NCBI RefSeq assembly: GCF_000003815.2 | Contig: NC_049982.1 | Location: 2,036,848-2,100,847, forward strand | Origin: Branchiostoma floridae | Lineage: Eukaryota; Chordata; Leptocardii; Amphioxiformes; Branchiostomatidae | Reading direction: 5' to 3' | Length of the DNA: 64,000 nucleotides | In this document: positions 30,801 to 34,349 of the stretch, piece by piece | Position numbering within the stretch: the first letter of the stretch is position 1 | Layout of the letters: the number at the start of each line of letters is the position of its first letter | Notes under the pieces: generated by a model | What the model saw: only the letters and a program-made list of their open reading frames with translations | Told to the model about the DNA's origin: nothing | The model's database searches: none | Position numbers and translations under genes: made by a program

Positions 30801-30944
30801 ACCCAGCATGCCCTGCAGGAGGCGGAACAGGAGCGGGCGACCTTGCTGCGGACGCTCGAGCACGTGCAGAAGGAAATGCTGGAGTCGGACCGCGAGAAGA
30901 ACTTCCTCAGAGATCAGCTCGAGAGGAGAAGTCCAAGGAAGTGA
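768..30944 (+). CDS. BLTP3: UHRF1BP1/UHRF1BP1L-like bridge-like lipid transfer protein (BLTP3 orthologue), 3' part of gene
   Basis: Twenty-one exons join in one open frame: 768-872, 1100-1231, 2852-3010, 3672-3846, 10957-11043, 11866-12128, 13085-13226, 13701-13807, 14176-14268, 15233-15442, 15979-17580, 18826-19323, 19615-19899, 21181-21298, 22593-22726, 23389-23539, 24163-24237, 25715-25971, 27613-27721, 28694-28821, 30666-30944. They total 5,109 nt, an exact multiple of three, and phases match at every junction. Family signatures seen: PQWQVADLRMTRIKDTE, PVRLITNQSRIRI, LHLILDDLLWVLTDSQLKAM, YYPYHF, DVWLMYFEQFWVDF, VPLHLWICKP, and a C-terminal coiled coil rich in E/Q/L/R. Vertebrate relatives are VPS13-like rod proteins that move lipid at endosome/Golgi contacts. 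This role is taken from the family and not shown here. About 1,702 residues lie in the window, already longer than the roughly 1,450-residue vertebrate proteins as I recall them. The excess is in low-complexity segments of the 15979-17580 and 18826-19323 exons. The N-terminal chorein segment is outside the window. Confidence 0.88.
989..1023 (+). repeat. Degenerate partial copy of the next exon's acceptor edge
   Basis: The string TCCAGGAGATTGAC followed by GGCAGACCC resembles the acceptor and first bases of the exon that begins at 1100 (CAG|GAGATTGACTGGCAGACC). It is about 105 bp upstream with a short internal change. It is probably a decayed single-unit version of the exon-edge duplications seen elsewhere in the window. 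Confidence 0.4.
1100..1231 (+). CDS. BLTP3: BLTP3 exon (window exon 2)
   Basis: Phase 0-0, 44 codons starting EIDWQTLRIEAD and ending VIKKQLH, with donor CAT|GTGAGT. The PVRLITNQ segment is the family hallmark. Its 3' edge and donor are duplicated downstream at about 1310-1345. Confidence 0.88.
1206..1345 (+). repeat. Exon-edge duplication, donor side (2 copies) with GGGTTG-rich spacer
   Basis: ATCAGGATCGTCATC and AAACAGCTGCATGTGAGTCA occur at the true exon end (donor after 1231) and again about 111 bp downstream (decoy donor near 1343). The spacer is a GGGTGGGTTGTT-type simple repeat that continues to about 1450. The downstream copy has A-to-T in the AAG codon, giving TAG in the native frame, so it no longer codes. 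Confidence 0.8.
1700..2851 (+). repeat. Exon-edge array, acceptor side: seven decoy copies before the 2852 exon
   Basis: CCCCACACAG|GACTGCAGTGTAGTG recurs with copy starts at 1785, 1914, 2074, 2203, 2362, 2519 and 2692. The intact exon starts at 2852. Each unit holds the polypyrimidine tract, acceptor AG and about 75-105 bp of exon, then returns to intron. None carries the true exon 3' end or its donor. Spacings are about 129-173 bp. Several units read through in frame into the next copy. Confidence 0.92.
2852..3010 (+). CDS. BLTP3: BLTP3 exon (window exon 3)
   Basis: Phase 0-0, 53 codons, beginning DCSVVSSKLHLILDDLLWVL and ending NKRDASSQ with donor CAG|GTAAGG. It is the only complete copy of the 8-copy array. 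The upstream copies lack the segment after SYMQSLS. Confidence 0.9.
3021..3226 (+). mobile_element. MITE-like element, TTCGCGG family (copy 1)
   Basis: The ends TACTGTAAATGCATTTAAG and CGCGAACATTTCTACAGTA form imperfect terminal inverted repeats. The interior is built of inverted TTCGCGGTGG / CCACCGCGAA motifs. Near-identical elements lie at 29682-29892 (reverse orientation) and 46270-46489. No coding capacity. It begins only 10 bp after a splice donor. Confidence 0.8.
3672..3846 (+). CDS. BLTP3: BLTP3 exon (window exon 4)
   Basis: Encodes HHASQRPQ then NPQLEAVSKFFSKYDMVETS and DLHLCDDTNPMEQ, ending in phase 1 at G|GTGGGC. Two acceptors fit the frame: CCGCAG before 3672 (chosen) or CTCCAG before 3651, which would add PSPPSPQ. 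The choice needs transcript data. Confidence 0.82.
3908..4180 (+). repeat. Dispersed TGCAGGT family element (copy 1, 5'-truncated)
   Basis: The segment from CTACCTGCACCTAACCTGCA to GCAGAAAAAGGTATTTGGAG matches 26565-26900 and the right edge of the window (from about 63850). The full-length copies begin CCACCTGCATATGCAGG and end with a related inverted motif, suggesting a non-autonomous DNA element. Confidence 0.7.
4405..4680. repeat. Left terminal inverted repeat with TTTCGCAGTGCG sub-repeats
   Basis: Repeated, partly palindromic CGAAATTTCGCA and TTTCGCAGTGCGTT motifs follow the CAGCGGCGCTCCCG terminus. The array is the inverted counterpart of 8715-8975. It is unusually CG-rich compared with its AT-rich surroundings. 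Confidence 0.75.
6230..7540. repeat. Four degenerate ~280-330 bp tandem units inside the 4.6-kb element
   Basis: Units near 6230-6490, 6640-6800, 6930-7130 and 7290-7530 share a block containing TGTCCGACGACCAGGAG, then ATGTTCC, then AACAGGTAGGT (donor-like), then a GCACCC...GACCAGCA block. Translation gives related fragments such as LSDQERPTVMF, LSGDQERPSAMF and LSDDQERLTSMF. They may derive from a captured exon, but no protein family was recognised. Confidence 0.55.
8715..8975. repeat. Right terminal inverted repeat with TTTCGCAGTGCG sub-repeats
   Basis: An array of TTTCGCAGTGCGTTCTGCGA-like units ends in TTTCGGGAGCGCCGCTGTA. It pairs with 4405-4680. GAGTGAGTTCTGCGAAATTT occurs twice in a row near the end. 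Confidence 0.75.
9632..9878. mobile_element. MITE-like element, CTAGTTCACCTTT family (copy 1)
   Basis: The left end CTAGTTCACCTTTTTCCAAG with ATCCATTGCTTTTAAAACAG pairs with the right end (AACGATGGATATAGGTTACC, then GATAAAGGTGAACTAG). A related element with the same internal TTTCAAATTACAATAT / ATTGCAGTTTGAAACC pairing lies at 42135-42395. Confidence 0.75.
10957..11043 (+). CDS. BLTP3: BLTP3 exon (window exon 5)
   Basis: Phase 1-1, 87 nt, acceptor TTTCCCACAG. It encodes EKFNRRTDGGAMQITLHRLM then LDYYPYHFV. The YYPYH motif is characteristic of the family. Confidence 0.87.
11075..11275. mobile_element. Decayed TTCGCGG-family element
   Basis: TTCACGGTTTTCAAACTCAA, AACCACCGCAAATATTC, GCCGCAAAATTAAATTC and AAACTTAAACGCGTTTACA correspond in order to blocks of the elements at 29682 and 46270, with many substitutions. 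An additional fragment lies at about 19512-19580. Confidence 0.5.
11577..11865 (+). repeat. Exon-edge array, acceptor side: three decoy copies before the 11866 exon
   Basis: TTTACCATTTGCCAG|GCATGAATAAGAAG occurs with decoy starts at 11577, 11676 (weakened to TTTGAG|GC) and 11771, plus the real exon at 11866. Period is about 95-99 bp. Each decoy carries about 42-45 bp of exon then a TGGCTACAT intron segment, with no donor. The third copy has AATAATAAG where the exon has AATAAGAAG. Confidence 0.9.
11866..12128 (+). CDS. BLTP3: BLTP3 exon (window exon 6)
   Basis: Phase 1-0, 263 nt. Starts GMNKKHWFRHNECMDARDQW and ends SGIVFRLEDFELYQ with donor CAA|GTGAGT. The middle is a charged linker rich in G/E/Q/R. 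Only the last of four copies of its 5' edge continues into this full exon. Confidence 0.87.
12185..12425. mobile_element. MITE with mariner-like termini
   Basis: TACAAGGGGTGATCAATAAG at the left pairs with TTTGTCGATCACCCCTTGTA at the right, followed inward by CTCGGCCTCACCCAGAAATAA / TTATTTCTGGGTGAGGCCGAG. About 240 bp with no coding region. The TA ends and GGGGTG..CAATAAGT wording recall mariner-type termini (inference). Confidence 0.75.
12728..13012. repeat. 19-bp minisatellite in intron
   Basis: About 15 near-perfect tandem copies of GCATCTGTTTCTCTCTTGC, with rare variants (GGGCATC, GTGCATC). The period is not a multiple of three, so the long open frames across it on both strands are repeat artefacts. 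It is pyrimidine-rich on the + strand and lies just upstream of the 13085 acceptor. Confidence 0.95.
13085..13226 (+). CDS. BLTP3: BLTP3 exon (window exon 7)
   Basis: Phase 0-1, 142 nt, acceptor TTCCTCAG. Encodes VSTSDTRHSTPKKFFSSDKK then ALYLPQEMSAVHLEYTEYYF. Its 3' edge and donor are duplicated downstream. Confidence 0.87.
13227..13466 (+). repeat. Exon-edge array, donor side: two decoy copies after the 13226 exon end
   Basis: The last about 45 bp of the exon (GAGTACACGGAGTACTAC ... GATCATCCAG) recur with decoy donors after 13347 (GTGAGA) and 13466 (decayed to GTCAGA). They are separated by GTGTGTCTGTCTGT-rich spacers. The third copy has an internal TACTAAGTAA disruption. No acceptor is duplicated. 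Confidence 0.9.
13701..13807 (+). CDS. BLTP3: BLTP3 exon (window exon 8)
   Basis: Phase 1-0, about 107 nt; the left border is uncertain by one base. Encodes PSPNIYGQVNAIQLTLDYMT then VLWANQFLLNVAQSM, with donor ATG|GTGGGT. The SIY/NIYGQ..TLD..LW pattern matches the family. Confidence 0.85.
13808..13973 (+). repeat. Exon-edge array, donor side, fused to (CAAA)n
   Basis: The exon end CAGTTCCTGCTCAACGTGGC...AGCATG|GTG recurs with decoy donors after 13888 and 13973. Spacers are GGGTACA then (AACA)n then CATGTAGATAA. The tetranucleotide starts within 10 bp of each donor. Confidence 0.92.
14176..14268 (+). CDS. BLTP3: BLTP3 exon (window exon 9)
   Basis: Phase 0-0, 31 codons, acceptor CTCCTCCAG and donor AAG|GTACAT. 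Encodes AAAPMDRQESVEEPASASLH then VDIRLEILMPK, matching the family HIRMELPxLK-type strand. Confidence 0.84.
14525..14640. mobile_element. Foldback element, CCAACACAAAAGAAAG family
   Basis: CCAACACAAAAGAAAGACTC at the left pairs with TTTCTTTCTTTTGTGTTGG at the right around a TTCGGTTGGACACTCCGACC core that is itself inverted. The outer motif resembles the ends of 17930-18180. Confidence 0.65.
14715..15232 (+). repeat. Exon-edge array, acceptor side, fused to (GTTT)n: four decoys before the 15233 exon
   Basis: TTTAG|ATCTCCCTGCCTGCGGAGA starts at 14715, 14834, 15005 and 15117; the real exon is at 15233. Each decoy contains about 85-110 bp of exon then (TTTG)n or, for the 14834 copy, a longer stretch reaching the TNSRV codons. 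No decoy has the true exon end or donor. The (GTTT)n/(TTTA)n tract ends directly in the acceptor AG. Confidence 0.93.
15233..15442 (+). CDS. BLTP3: BLTP3 exon (window exon 10)
   Basis: Phase 0-0, 70 codons: ISLPAEKPVPDQPDRPQSLV, TNCTREDLKAVLENFS and ending NKDGDFQQ with donor CAG|GTTCGA. The D-Q-P-x-x-P-x-S-L-x-V-Q pattern matches the vertebrate PDQPESMEVQ region as I recall it. Confidence 0.85.
15979..17580 (+). CDS. BLTP3: BLTP3 large exon (window exon 11, 534 codons)
   Basis: Phase 0-0, acceptor TTACTCAG and donor CAG|GTAAAA. The N-terminal part (VCNEFWDEAMHDGISFDTS, DVWLMYFEQFWVDFGD, PLPFIDAVPLHLWICKP) is the conserved family core. Residues about 105-330 are a long S/H/R/Q-rich, probably disordered segment. 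It includes tandem DQSQHRRHQHGEA-like repeats and ends in a D/S/E-rich region. The C-terminal part (VCGVVTHDQYLFLLRLQESI, AQLQDCMEEDAVAIRG) is again family-like. The disordered insertion accounts for much of the extra length over vertebrate homologues. Confidence 0.88.
16330..16510 (+). repeat. Coding minisatellite (HRRHQ repeat)
   Basis: About five tandem units of roughly 39 bp (CAATCACAGCACAGGAGACA and variants) encode DQSQHRRHQHxEA-type peptides. Frame and stop-free status are kept in the sense direction. Unlike the other arrays it lies wholly inside an exon. Confidence 0.88.
17581..17865 (+). repeat. Exon-edge duplication, donor side, with a foldback insertion
   Basis: The last about 50 bp of the large exon (GGGCGGCCGTCCGATGTTTC ... 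GCTGTCGCCAG|GTAAAACTCA) are repeated at about 17815-17865, followed by GTGAAACTCAT. Between them, 17601-17752 is a hairpin element with ends GGAGAATTCTTGTACACAAC and TTGTGTTCAAGAATTCTCC. Its core contains GTGTCTATCAGACACC inverted around AGATC. Confidence 0.85.
17930..18180. mobile_element. MITE-like element with ~40-bp terminal inverted repeats
   Basis: GTAATATCCAACACAAAAAT at the left pairs with ATTTTTGTGTTGGATATTAC at the right, and the inner GACTCACCCAAATTTT with AAAATTTGGGTGAGTC. No coding potential; intronic. Confidence 0.82.
18690..18790. repeat. Dispersed ATATCCAGTTGCTTGAGTAAC repeat
   Basis: TCTGAAACGTCTGACCGTTT then CCAAAATCATATCCAGTTGC then TTGAGTAACTG. It recurs as a fragment at about 15489-15535 and as both arms of an inverted structure at 55285-55436. 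Probably a foldback-element remnant. Confidence 0.65.
18826..19323 (+). CDS. BLTP3: BLTP3 exon (window exon 12)
   Basis: Phase 0-0, 166 codons, acceptor CTCGCCAG and donor CAG|GTTTGT. Starts VELSLILPAPPEGTRG. The rest is S/T/G/D/E/R-rich low complexity (SDTALMSLSSDEENNGGENS, KSPSRDGADSGRGSGN), likely a disordered loop with many possible phosphorylation sites. Confidence 0.83.
19615..19899 (+). CDS. BLTP3: BLTP3 exon (window exon 13)
   Basis: Phase 0-0, 95 codons, acceptor GTAAACCAG and donor CAG|GTGAGA. Contains DSPLFEKKFGKFSDFSAAN then repeated SLDxxSLDxMSLD and ends STLSVDTLSISSQ. Its 3' portion is repeated six times downstream. Confidence 0.85.
19900..20613 (+). repeat. Exon-edge array, donor side, fused to (GTTT)n: six copies after the 19899 exon end
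   Basis: Copies end after 20029, 20138, 20260 (donor GT mutated to AT), 20378, 20488 and 20613. Each is preceded by (TTTG)n and GACAG and followed by GTGAGTTTGTTTG. This is the one array where both an AG and a GT can flank a copy: 19958-20029 and 20067-20138 are each exactly 72 nt and open. The last copy (about 20527-20613, reading STDSGDAYILSETD...) is more diverged yet full-length. It might be a real additional exon, but its phase does not fit simply. Confidence 0.9.
20821..21017. mobile_element. Foldback element with ~85-bp arms
   Basis: TAAAGCCCCCTTTACAAATC pairs with GATTTGTAAAGGGGGCTTTA, and the inner AATTTAGCTCGGCCGAGTTG and GAGGAGGTAT also have inverted partners, leaving a central spacer of only about 25 bp. 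It could form a large hairpin in the transcript of this intron. Confidence 0.85.
21181..21298 (+). CDS. BLTP3: BLTP3 exon (window exon 14)
   Basis: Phase 0-1, 118 nt, acceptor CACCCCAG. Reads GSRSAPVSHQSSFERGGDAE then PTRQASLEDGRDGRPTALS. There is no internal ATG. The frame is fixed by its neighbours and by the SAPVSHQSSFERG wording. Confidence 0.8.
21299..22104 (+). repeat. Exon-edge array, donor side: five decoys after the 21298 exon end
   Basis: CTTCGCTGGAGGACGGCAGG ... CTGCCCTGTCAG|GT recurs with decoy donors after 21443, 21588, 21769, 21964 and 22104. Units also carry a shared intron segment (ACCATGGACAGGATGGTACA, CTGATAAAGGCTTGCCTC). Two unit subtypes alternate after the donor: GTGGGCTATAGTTACA and GTACACTGTATGCTATG. 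Confidence 0.92.
22593..22726 (+). CDS. BLTP3: BLTP3 exon (window exon 15)
   Basis: Phase 1-0, 134 nt, acceptor TATTGCAG and donor ACT|GTAAGC. Encodes GEGEGGTRPKKVTLEYCDSE then SSTEEVSQSAGG and LEDAKNRKT. Confidence 0.82.
23020..23388 (+). repeat. Exon-edge array, acceptor side: two decoys before the 23389 exon
   Basis: CCCCTAG|GCCACCGT starts at 23133 (only about 8 bp of exon) and 23266 (about 92 bp of exon, to GGGGCAG). The intact exon is at 23389. The intronic unit CAGTTACTTTAACTATTCCA...TTCAACTCATAATTTGTGCC is duplicated too. The 23266 decoy has no donor at its break. Confidence 0.9.
23389..23539 (+). CDS. BLTP3: BLTP3 exon (window exon 16)
   Basis: Phase 0-1, 151 nt, acceptor CCCCCTAG. 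Reads ATVLVLHLSDIGLELSNHQR then DNFTKLQGQEITFEERREVD and VQEFLAKISQ, donor A|GTAAGG. Compared with the 23266 decoy the differences are few (CCACCG/CCACAG, GATATA/GATATC), so the duplication is recent. Confidence 0.86.
23956..24056. mobile_element. Perfect 42-bp inverted repeat with 17-nt spacer
   Basis: The left arm 23956-23997 (starting ATTATAGAAATTGCTAAACT) and the right arm 24015-24056 (ending TTTAGCAATTTCTATAAT) are exact reverse complements over 42 nt. Absence of mismatches suggests a recent foldback insertion or ongoing arm conversion. It lies in the intron before the 75-nt exon at 24163. Confidence 0.9.
24163..24237 (+). CDS. BLTP3: BLTP3 exon (window exon 17)
   Basis: Phase 1-1, 75 nt, acceptor GCGTTGCAG. 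Encodes a very basic peptide, RKRHRRHIKFRTMFPTED then SPSRRRR. The frame is set by phase matching on both sides; weakly conserved, so slightly less certain. Confidence 0.75.
24414..24812. mobile_element. 399-bp MITE with ~33-bp terminal inverted repeats
   Basis: ATACACCTTTCTCACGCGGC at the left and GCCGCGTGAGAAAGGTGTAT at the right, extended inward by GGCCATGATAGATC / TCTATCATGGCC. Candidate TA target duplication. No coding potential. Confidence 0.88.
25715..25971 (+). CDS. BLTP3: BLTP3 exon (window exon 18)
   Basis: Phase 1-0, 257 nt, acceptor ATAATTGCAG and donor GTG|GTGAGT. Encodes GKKDVPLPPPTDAFPHVSAR, HLELQLQGAAGVVTMSTLTG and LIEDEILTTPMPMRVDFVDS. The IEDE...MP..V pattern matches the family C-terminal region. 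Confidence 0.86.
26293..26313 (+). CDS. BLTP3: Candidate 21-nt microexon (IKLFLPL)
   Basis: TTGTCTCAG|ATC...TTG|GTAAGT: a good acceptor and a strong donor enclose exactly seven in-frame codons, between two phase-0 borders (25971 and 27613). Inclusion would insert IKLFLPL between SLV and DDGPP. Vertebrate homologues as I recall them join directly here, so this could be optional, lineage-specific or spurious. Confidence 0.35.
26565..26900 (+). repeat. Dispersed TGCAGGT family element (copy 2, most complete)
   Basis: Runs from CCACCTGCATATGCAGGTTA to GTTACCTGCACCTGTGCAGG and ATGCAGAAAAAAGTATTT. Ends are inverted and rich in CCTGCA/TGCAGG. Copies also at 3908-4180 and 63850-64000. Confidence 0.75.
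27613..27721 (+). CDS. BLTP3: BLTP3 exon (window exon 19)
   Basis: Phase 0-1, 109 nt, acceptor CATTACCAG and donor T|GTAAGT. Reads DDGPPLNPGSPGTVPLDIHV then DRATVVRREDGIFHLT, matching the family DDGP...I.L.VD...V.R..DGSF pattern. Confidence 0.86.
27960..28150. mobile_element. Foldback element, GTGACATCCATCAC family (copy 1)
   Basis: ACTGGATG...TTTCAAGTGACATCCATCAC at the left pairs with GTGATGGATGTCACTGCAAA...CATCCAGCTG at the right, around an inner ATTCAGTGTCACTAGAA / TTCTAGTGATGCTGAAGAA pair. A partial relative lies at 51460-51535. Confidence 0.65.
28216..28693 (+). repeat. Exon-edge array, acceptor side: composite decoys before the 28694 exon
   Basis: TTACAG|GTTTGGCCCCCTCCCCACG starts at 28421 and 28625, with a more diverged version at 28216; the intact exon starts at 28694. 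Interleaved are units carrying a later exon block (GGTGCAGGCAG...CTACAGGCACACAGAT) joined to CATAACAGATAACATGCATG and GTGTGGATGTTACAG. Duplications of different lengths therefore overlapped here. Confidence 0.85.
28694..28821 (+). CDS. BLTP3: BLTP3 exon (window exon 20)
   Basis: Phase 1-0, 128 nt, acceptor GATGTTACAG and donor AAG|GTACGA. Reads LAPSPRPDVSLSVRPTEYTQ then AGAGRSGLQAGGSGVTQISA. The phase-1 junction with the preceding exon yields a Cys codon. Confidence 0.82.
29221..29515. repeat. ~56-bp tandem repeat (TATAGCCGGTATAACCGCC), five units
   Basis: Five units starting near 29221, 29275, 29338, 29394 and 29450 contain TATCTGTATCTATATAGCCG, then GTATAACCGCCCTTCGGCGT, then AACACACCAGCTTCTG. 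The core also occurs once, inverted, at 42278-42320 inside another element, so it is a dispersed mobile unit that has been tandemly amplified here. Confidence 0.9.
29682..29892 (-). mobile_element. MITE-like element, TTCGCGG family (copy 2, reversed)
   Basis: TACTGTAAATGCAGAAATGT at the left and AAACTTAAATGCATTTACAG at the right. The interior is the reverse of 3021-3226, with GCGGTTTTCGCGGCGGCCGC and CACCGCGAAAAGTCCATTTC. Confidence 0.82.
30085..30230 (+). repeat. Intron segment duplicated at 33393-33530
   Basis: GATAAATGCTGGTGAGA..GCCATGACAGGG, then GAACTGCTGCTATTTTTGTT, TGTTGGTCTAAAT and ATTTTGGAAAC are shared with 33393-33530. The phrase CTAGTGCATGACAGTGTTA near 33525 also matches the sequence just before the last exon (about 30611). 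The copy is downstream of the stop codon and lacks the exon, so it looks like a partial segmental duplication of the last intron. Confidence 0.8.
30282..30520 (+). repeat. 59-60 bp minisatellite, four units
   Basis: GGGAAGCATGCTGGACCCTC then CTTCTCCACTCCTCCCTATC then CTCCATCAGTGATCAACAC, at about 30282, 30342, 30401 and 30460. Individual frames are open (GSMLDPPSPLLPILHQ-like), but I see no matching exon nearby and do not call it coding. Confidence 0.88.
30666..30944 (+). CDS. BLTP3: BLTP3 last exon with stop codon (window exon 21)
   Basis: Phase 0, acceptor TTGCAACAG, 92 codons plus TGA at 30942-30944. Encodes a heptad-like coiled coil (EENEQLQRELARLREQQKAS, EKQQLREELLDTQHALQEAE, MLESDREKNFLRDQLERRS) ending PRK. 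A C-terminal coiled coil is also present in the vertebrate proteins. Confidence 0.88.
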   Translation, partial: EENEQLQRELARLREQQKASMTSQLLSENLCLQGEKQQLREELLDTQHALQEAEQERATLLRTLEHVQKEMLESDREKNFLRDQLERRSPRK

Positions 30945-31080
30945 CGTGTGCCCCCTCCCCACCCCACAGCGCCCCCCTCCCCACCCCACAGCGCCCCCCT
31001 CCCACACCACTATGCTTGAGTCCGACCGCGAGAAGAACTTTCTGAGGGACCAACTCAAGAGGAGAAGTCCCAGGAAGTGA
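30860..31080 (+). repeat. Duplicated end of the last exon including the stop codon
   Basis: A second copy of the codons for LESDREKNFLRDQLKRRSPR plus K and TGA lies at 31015-31080, behind a GCCCCCCTCCCCACCCCACA-type simple repeat that also follows both stop codons. It is in the 3' UTR. Differences from the first copy are mostly synonymous (E to K once). Confidence 0.85.
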
Positions 31081-31345
31081 TGTGCGCCCCCCTCCCCACC
31101 CCACAGCGCCCCCCTCCCCACCCCACAGCACCAGGGTGTGTGGTGTAATGCTACTGTACAATTATGCGCAATCCTCCTTCCTTGCAGGCATATGAGTTGG
31201 GTTTATTTTTTGCTTGCTGTGTTACTTGCGTAGTTCCCATTATACACAGTTTTGTGTTGCTGTTAGCCCGCTCTTGTAACAACAGGAAACTGTGTACAGT
31301 AGCAACAGTGATACAATCAGAAAACAGCATATTGTTAAAGCACAG

Positions 31346-31351
31346 AATAAA
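31346..31351 (+). terminator. Candidate polyadenylation signal for BLTP3
   Basis: AATAAA about 400 nt after the stop codon, followed by mixed sequence. It is the first exact hexamer after the stop that I noticed. Later ones (for example about 36070, CAATAAAG) are also possible, so the true 3' end is open. Confidence 0.3.
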
Positions 31352-33392
31352 GCCAACTCGTAAGCCAGGCAACAGGGGGCTAGGTTCAAAGTTGATAGTA
31401 AGAAAATCCAGGGTTTTAGTATTCAAAAATTGTGTATATATAACCTTGTCCCTGCAGAAGTGAAGTGGCCTTCTGGTCAAGATGTAAAACAAAGCAAGAA
31501 GATAATTGTTAAAGATTCTGAAGTACTTAGTAAAACATGGTGCAGAAGTTGAGATGTCAAAACCACTAGTTTGCCTCCCAAATTTCTCCAGTCATGAACT
31601 ATGATAAGGGATTGCTCACATGGTGCAGAGGTTGAGCTGTTATGACCACTATTTTGTGAATAGAATCAGGTTGAAAGGTCACTGGATAACAAGTTCTCTC
31701 AAAGTCACGACCAGGACATTTTGGACGTTTGAACCTAAAGTTGATCAGGAAATCTACTCCAGTCATGAACAGTCAAAAGAACAAACTTGTTCATGTTAGG
31801 AACTTTCTTCACACAGCAGAAGCACCATCTATGGTCAGTATTGCCCTGAGGAAGGTGACAGACAGTCATAAAAGTACAGTCAGGTTAAAATATGCAAAGC
31901 TGTGTGAAGAGAACTTTGTGATCCTGTCAAAACTACTGCAGCAGCAGCTACAGAATTTTTTTCCTCAATTCAGTCAGCTGAAGAACTCCCGCTTGTTGCA
32001 ACATAAAAACAGGCTCTGCATCTCTGTACAGTATAAATATACTGCTCCATGTTCCCCAGCTCTTTCCGAAAAGTACAGACTGAGTGAAGATTCCAAACGT
32101 TGCTTCATGTCTGATAAGGGACTGCAACCCTTCCCAGTAGCATGCAAGCACATGTACATTGTTTGTGTATAACTTGAGGGGAGGAGCAATAGCCAGGGCC
32201 TGACCTCTCACCCTTGACCTTTGTGTATAACTTGAGGGGAGGAGCAATAGCCAGGGCCTGACCTCTCACCCTTGACCTCTCACCCTTGACCTCACCACTG
32301 ACCTTACAATCCAAAGTGGGAACGCTAACCACTGCACCGCGCACGCTACACTGACTAGTTGCCTCCGACACACACAACCAACTCAGGCAGTAAAAAAAAA
32401 GAAAAGACAGATTGCATTTGTGGTAAAAAGTAACATTTTTTTTCACACTGGACAGTGTTAGAAATTAGCGTAACGATCCAACCACACACAGAGTCGTCAA
32501 AAGAAGTCAGGAAAGATATCCTCTCTGTATATTAGAACCATTTGTAACAGTGATATAACCCATTTGCAACACAAGTAGTAGGATAAGTAATAACGGAATG
32601 CTGTATAAAGCTAGACTGCAGAAGGCTACTAAATCCTTGAATGTGAGAGCGAGAATAAAAATCAAAAGCACTGTAATATTGGCTTGTATGTACATGTAAG
32701 TTGTGAAACCAGAAAAAGCGCTGCCTTGTTAACTATGCCAGTATTTACATGTACCTTCCATTGAAAGAAGGAAGTACAAAATATGCTTCTCACTGGAGTC
32801 GGTCCATTTGGATTTCAACAGGAAAACTCAAAAGATTCTGGATTTACCTTATTTTTTTTAATTTGTAGACGTTTGCATATAGAAGATGACAAGTTTTCAG
32901 TGTGTACCAGCCTGAAAGCACAAAATAAAAGCCCTTGGCAACCATCTTTAATCGATGTTTCAAATCTAAAGCTTGGCACCATATGAAGCAATGGAACTTC
33001 AGTTTTTGTTTGTTCGTACTTAATGTTGAAAAGAACCATTGAAACTCTGAATGTGGTGGGAGAAAGCTTCAACATAATGACTGGGAAAGAGAAAATCATG
33101 GAATTTGAAGTAAGCTCCACGCACACACAAGCAATATGAAATGTCTCTCTCAGTACGACATTCAACATTTGGGTGAAGTTATTTGACTTGCTTTGAAGTT
33201 ATTTGACTTGCTGCTGTGTACTTAATATATTATTCCTTAATATAGGCTAATTTCATGTTTCTGTTTCAAGCTTGAATGCATTTTTGAAAAACTTGAATTT
33301 CATATTAACTGCTGAATCTGCTGACTTAAGTAACATTTTCTAATGTGTTCTTTTTTTGTATTGCCATAATTGATAAGATATTTGAGAATATA

Positions 33393-33530
33393 GATAAATG
33401 CTGGTGAGAAAGCCATGACAGGGTTTAGTTTGACTGTGGTGTTACTCTGAACTGCTGCTATTTTTGTTTGTTGTTTGCTTGTTGGTCTAAATATTTGTTA
33501 TTTTGGAAACCGAAAGGTGTGATCTTTCTA
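33393..33530 (+). repeat. Second copy of the last-intron segment
   Basis: Matches 30085-30230 at about 85-90% by eye, with an inserted TTAGTTTGACT. It lies about 2.4 kb downstream of the stop codon. Confidence 0.8.
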
Positions 33531-34349
33531 GTGCATGACAGTGTTATTAACTCCTTTGCTGTTTTCACCATCGAGTAGCAAACTACTGTTTATTGTATGT
33601 TCCTCTCTACCTAGTCTGTCTAAAACATTGTTTATGTACAGCTCAGATTACTGAGTGTGTATGTCATGAATACAACTAGAGCAACCATCAGTGCAATATA
33701 ATGTACATTTGGTAATGTTTCATGTTAATTAATTCTGCAAGGCAGAAAGGCAATCAATTACACATAATGATAGTAATTATTTATCTGACGGCACAAACTT
33801 TGCGGTATGTACCATGACAATTGCATATTTTCAAATGGGAGGTTAAAGTTCAAGTCAGATGTGCTAAGTCATCACCTTTGACCTCTGACCCACCCATACC
33901 GTTGTTCATGGGAAAGGTCAAAGTTCAGGTCAGATGACTGTGTCATCACCTTTGACCTCCGACCTGTGTTCTGATACAATCCATCCATTGTAATCCATGC
34001 ATTGACATACTAGTATATGAATGGTGACACATTAATAGTTTCATTCATATTGATATGTTACACCTTTGTGTACAAATTGTCATGATTGTTATGTTTAAGG
34101 ACTTGAAAAGGGTGAAATCTGGTTCTTTTTGGAGAGTTGAATAGCTTGTAGATAGTGTGCGAATATCCAGTGCAACGCCTTTTGTAAATATCGTAAAAGC
34201 AGACATTAAAACTAATGCTGAGACTTGTAAGGTTTCCTGATGAGAGAATGACATGGGATAGCCCTGTAGTACAAGAGGCATGTTCCCTACGTCAGTGTTT
34301 TCTCTACAGTAAGCCCGCTGCCTAACCCTGTGACGCCAGGGTCAGATTT

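Noticed and set aside
31729-32172. 147-codon frame downstream of BLTP3
   Set aside because: No recognisable domain, ordinary AT-rich composition, no neighbouring exons or splice support, and no transmembrane or signal pattern. Treated as chance.
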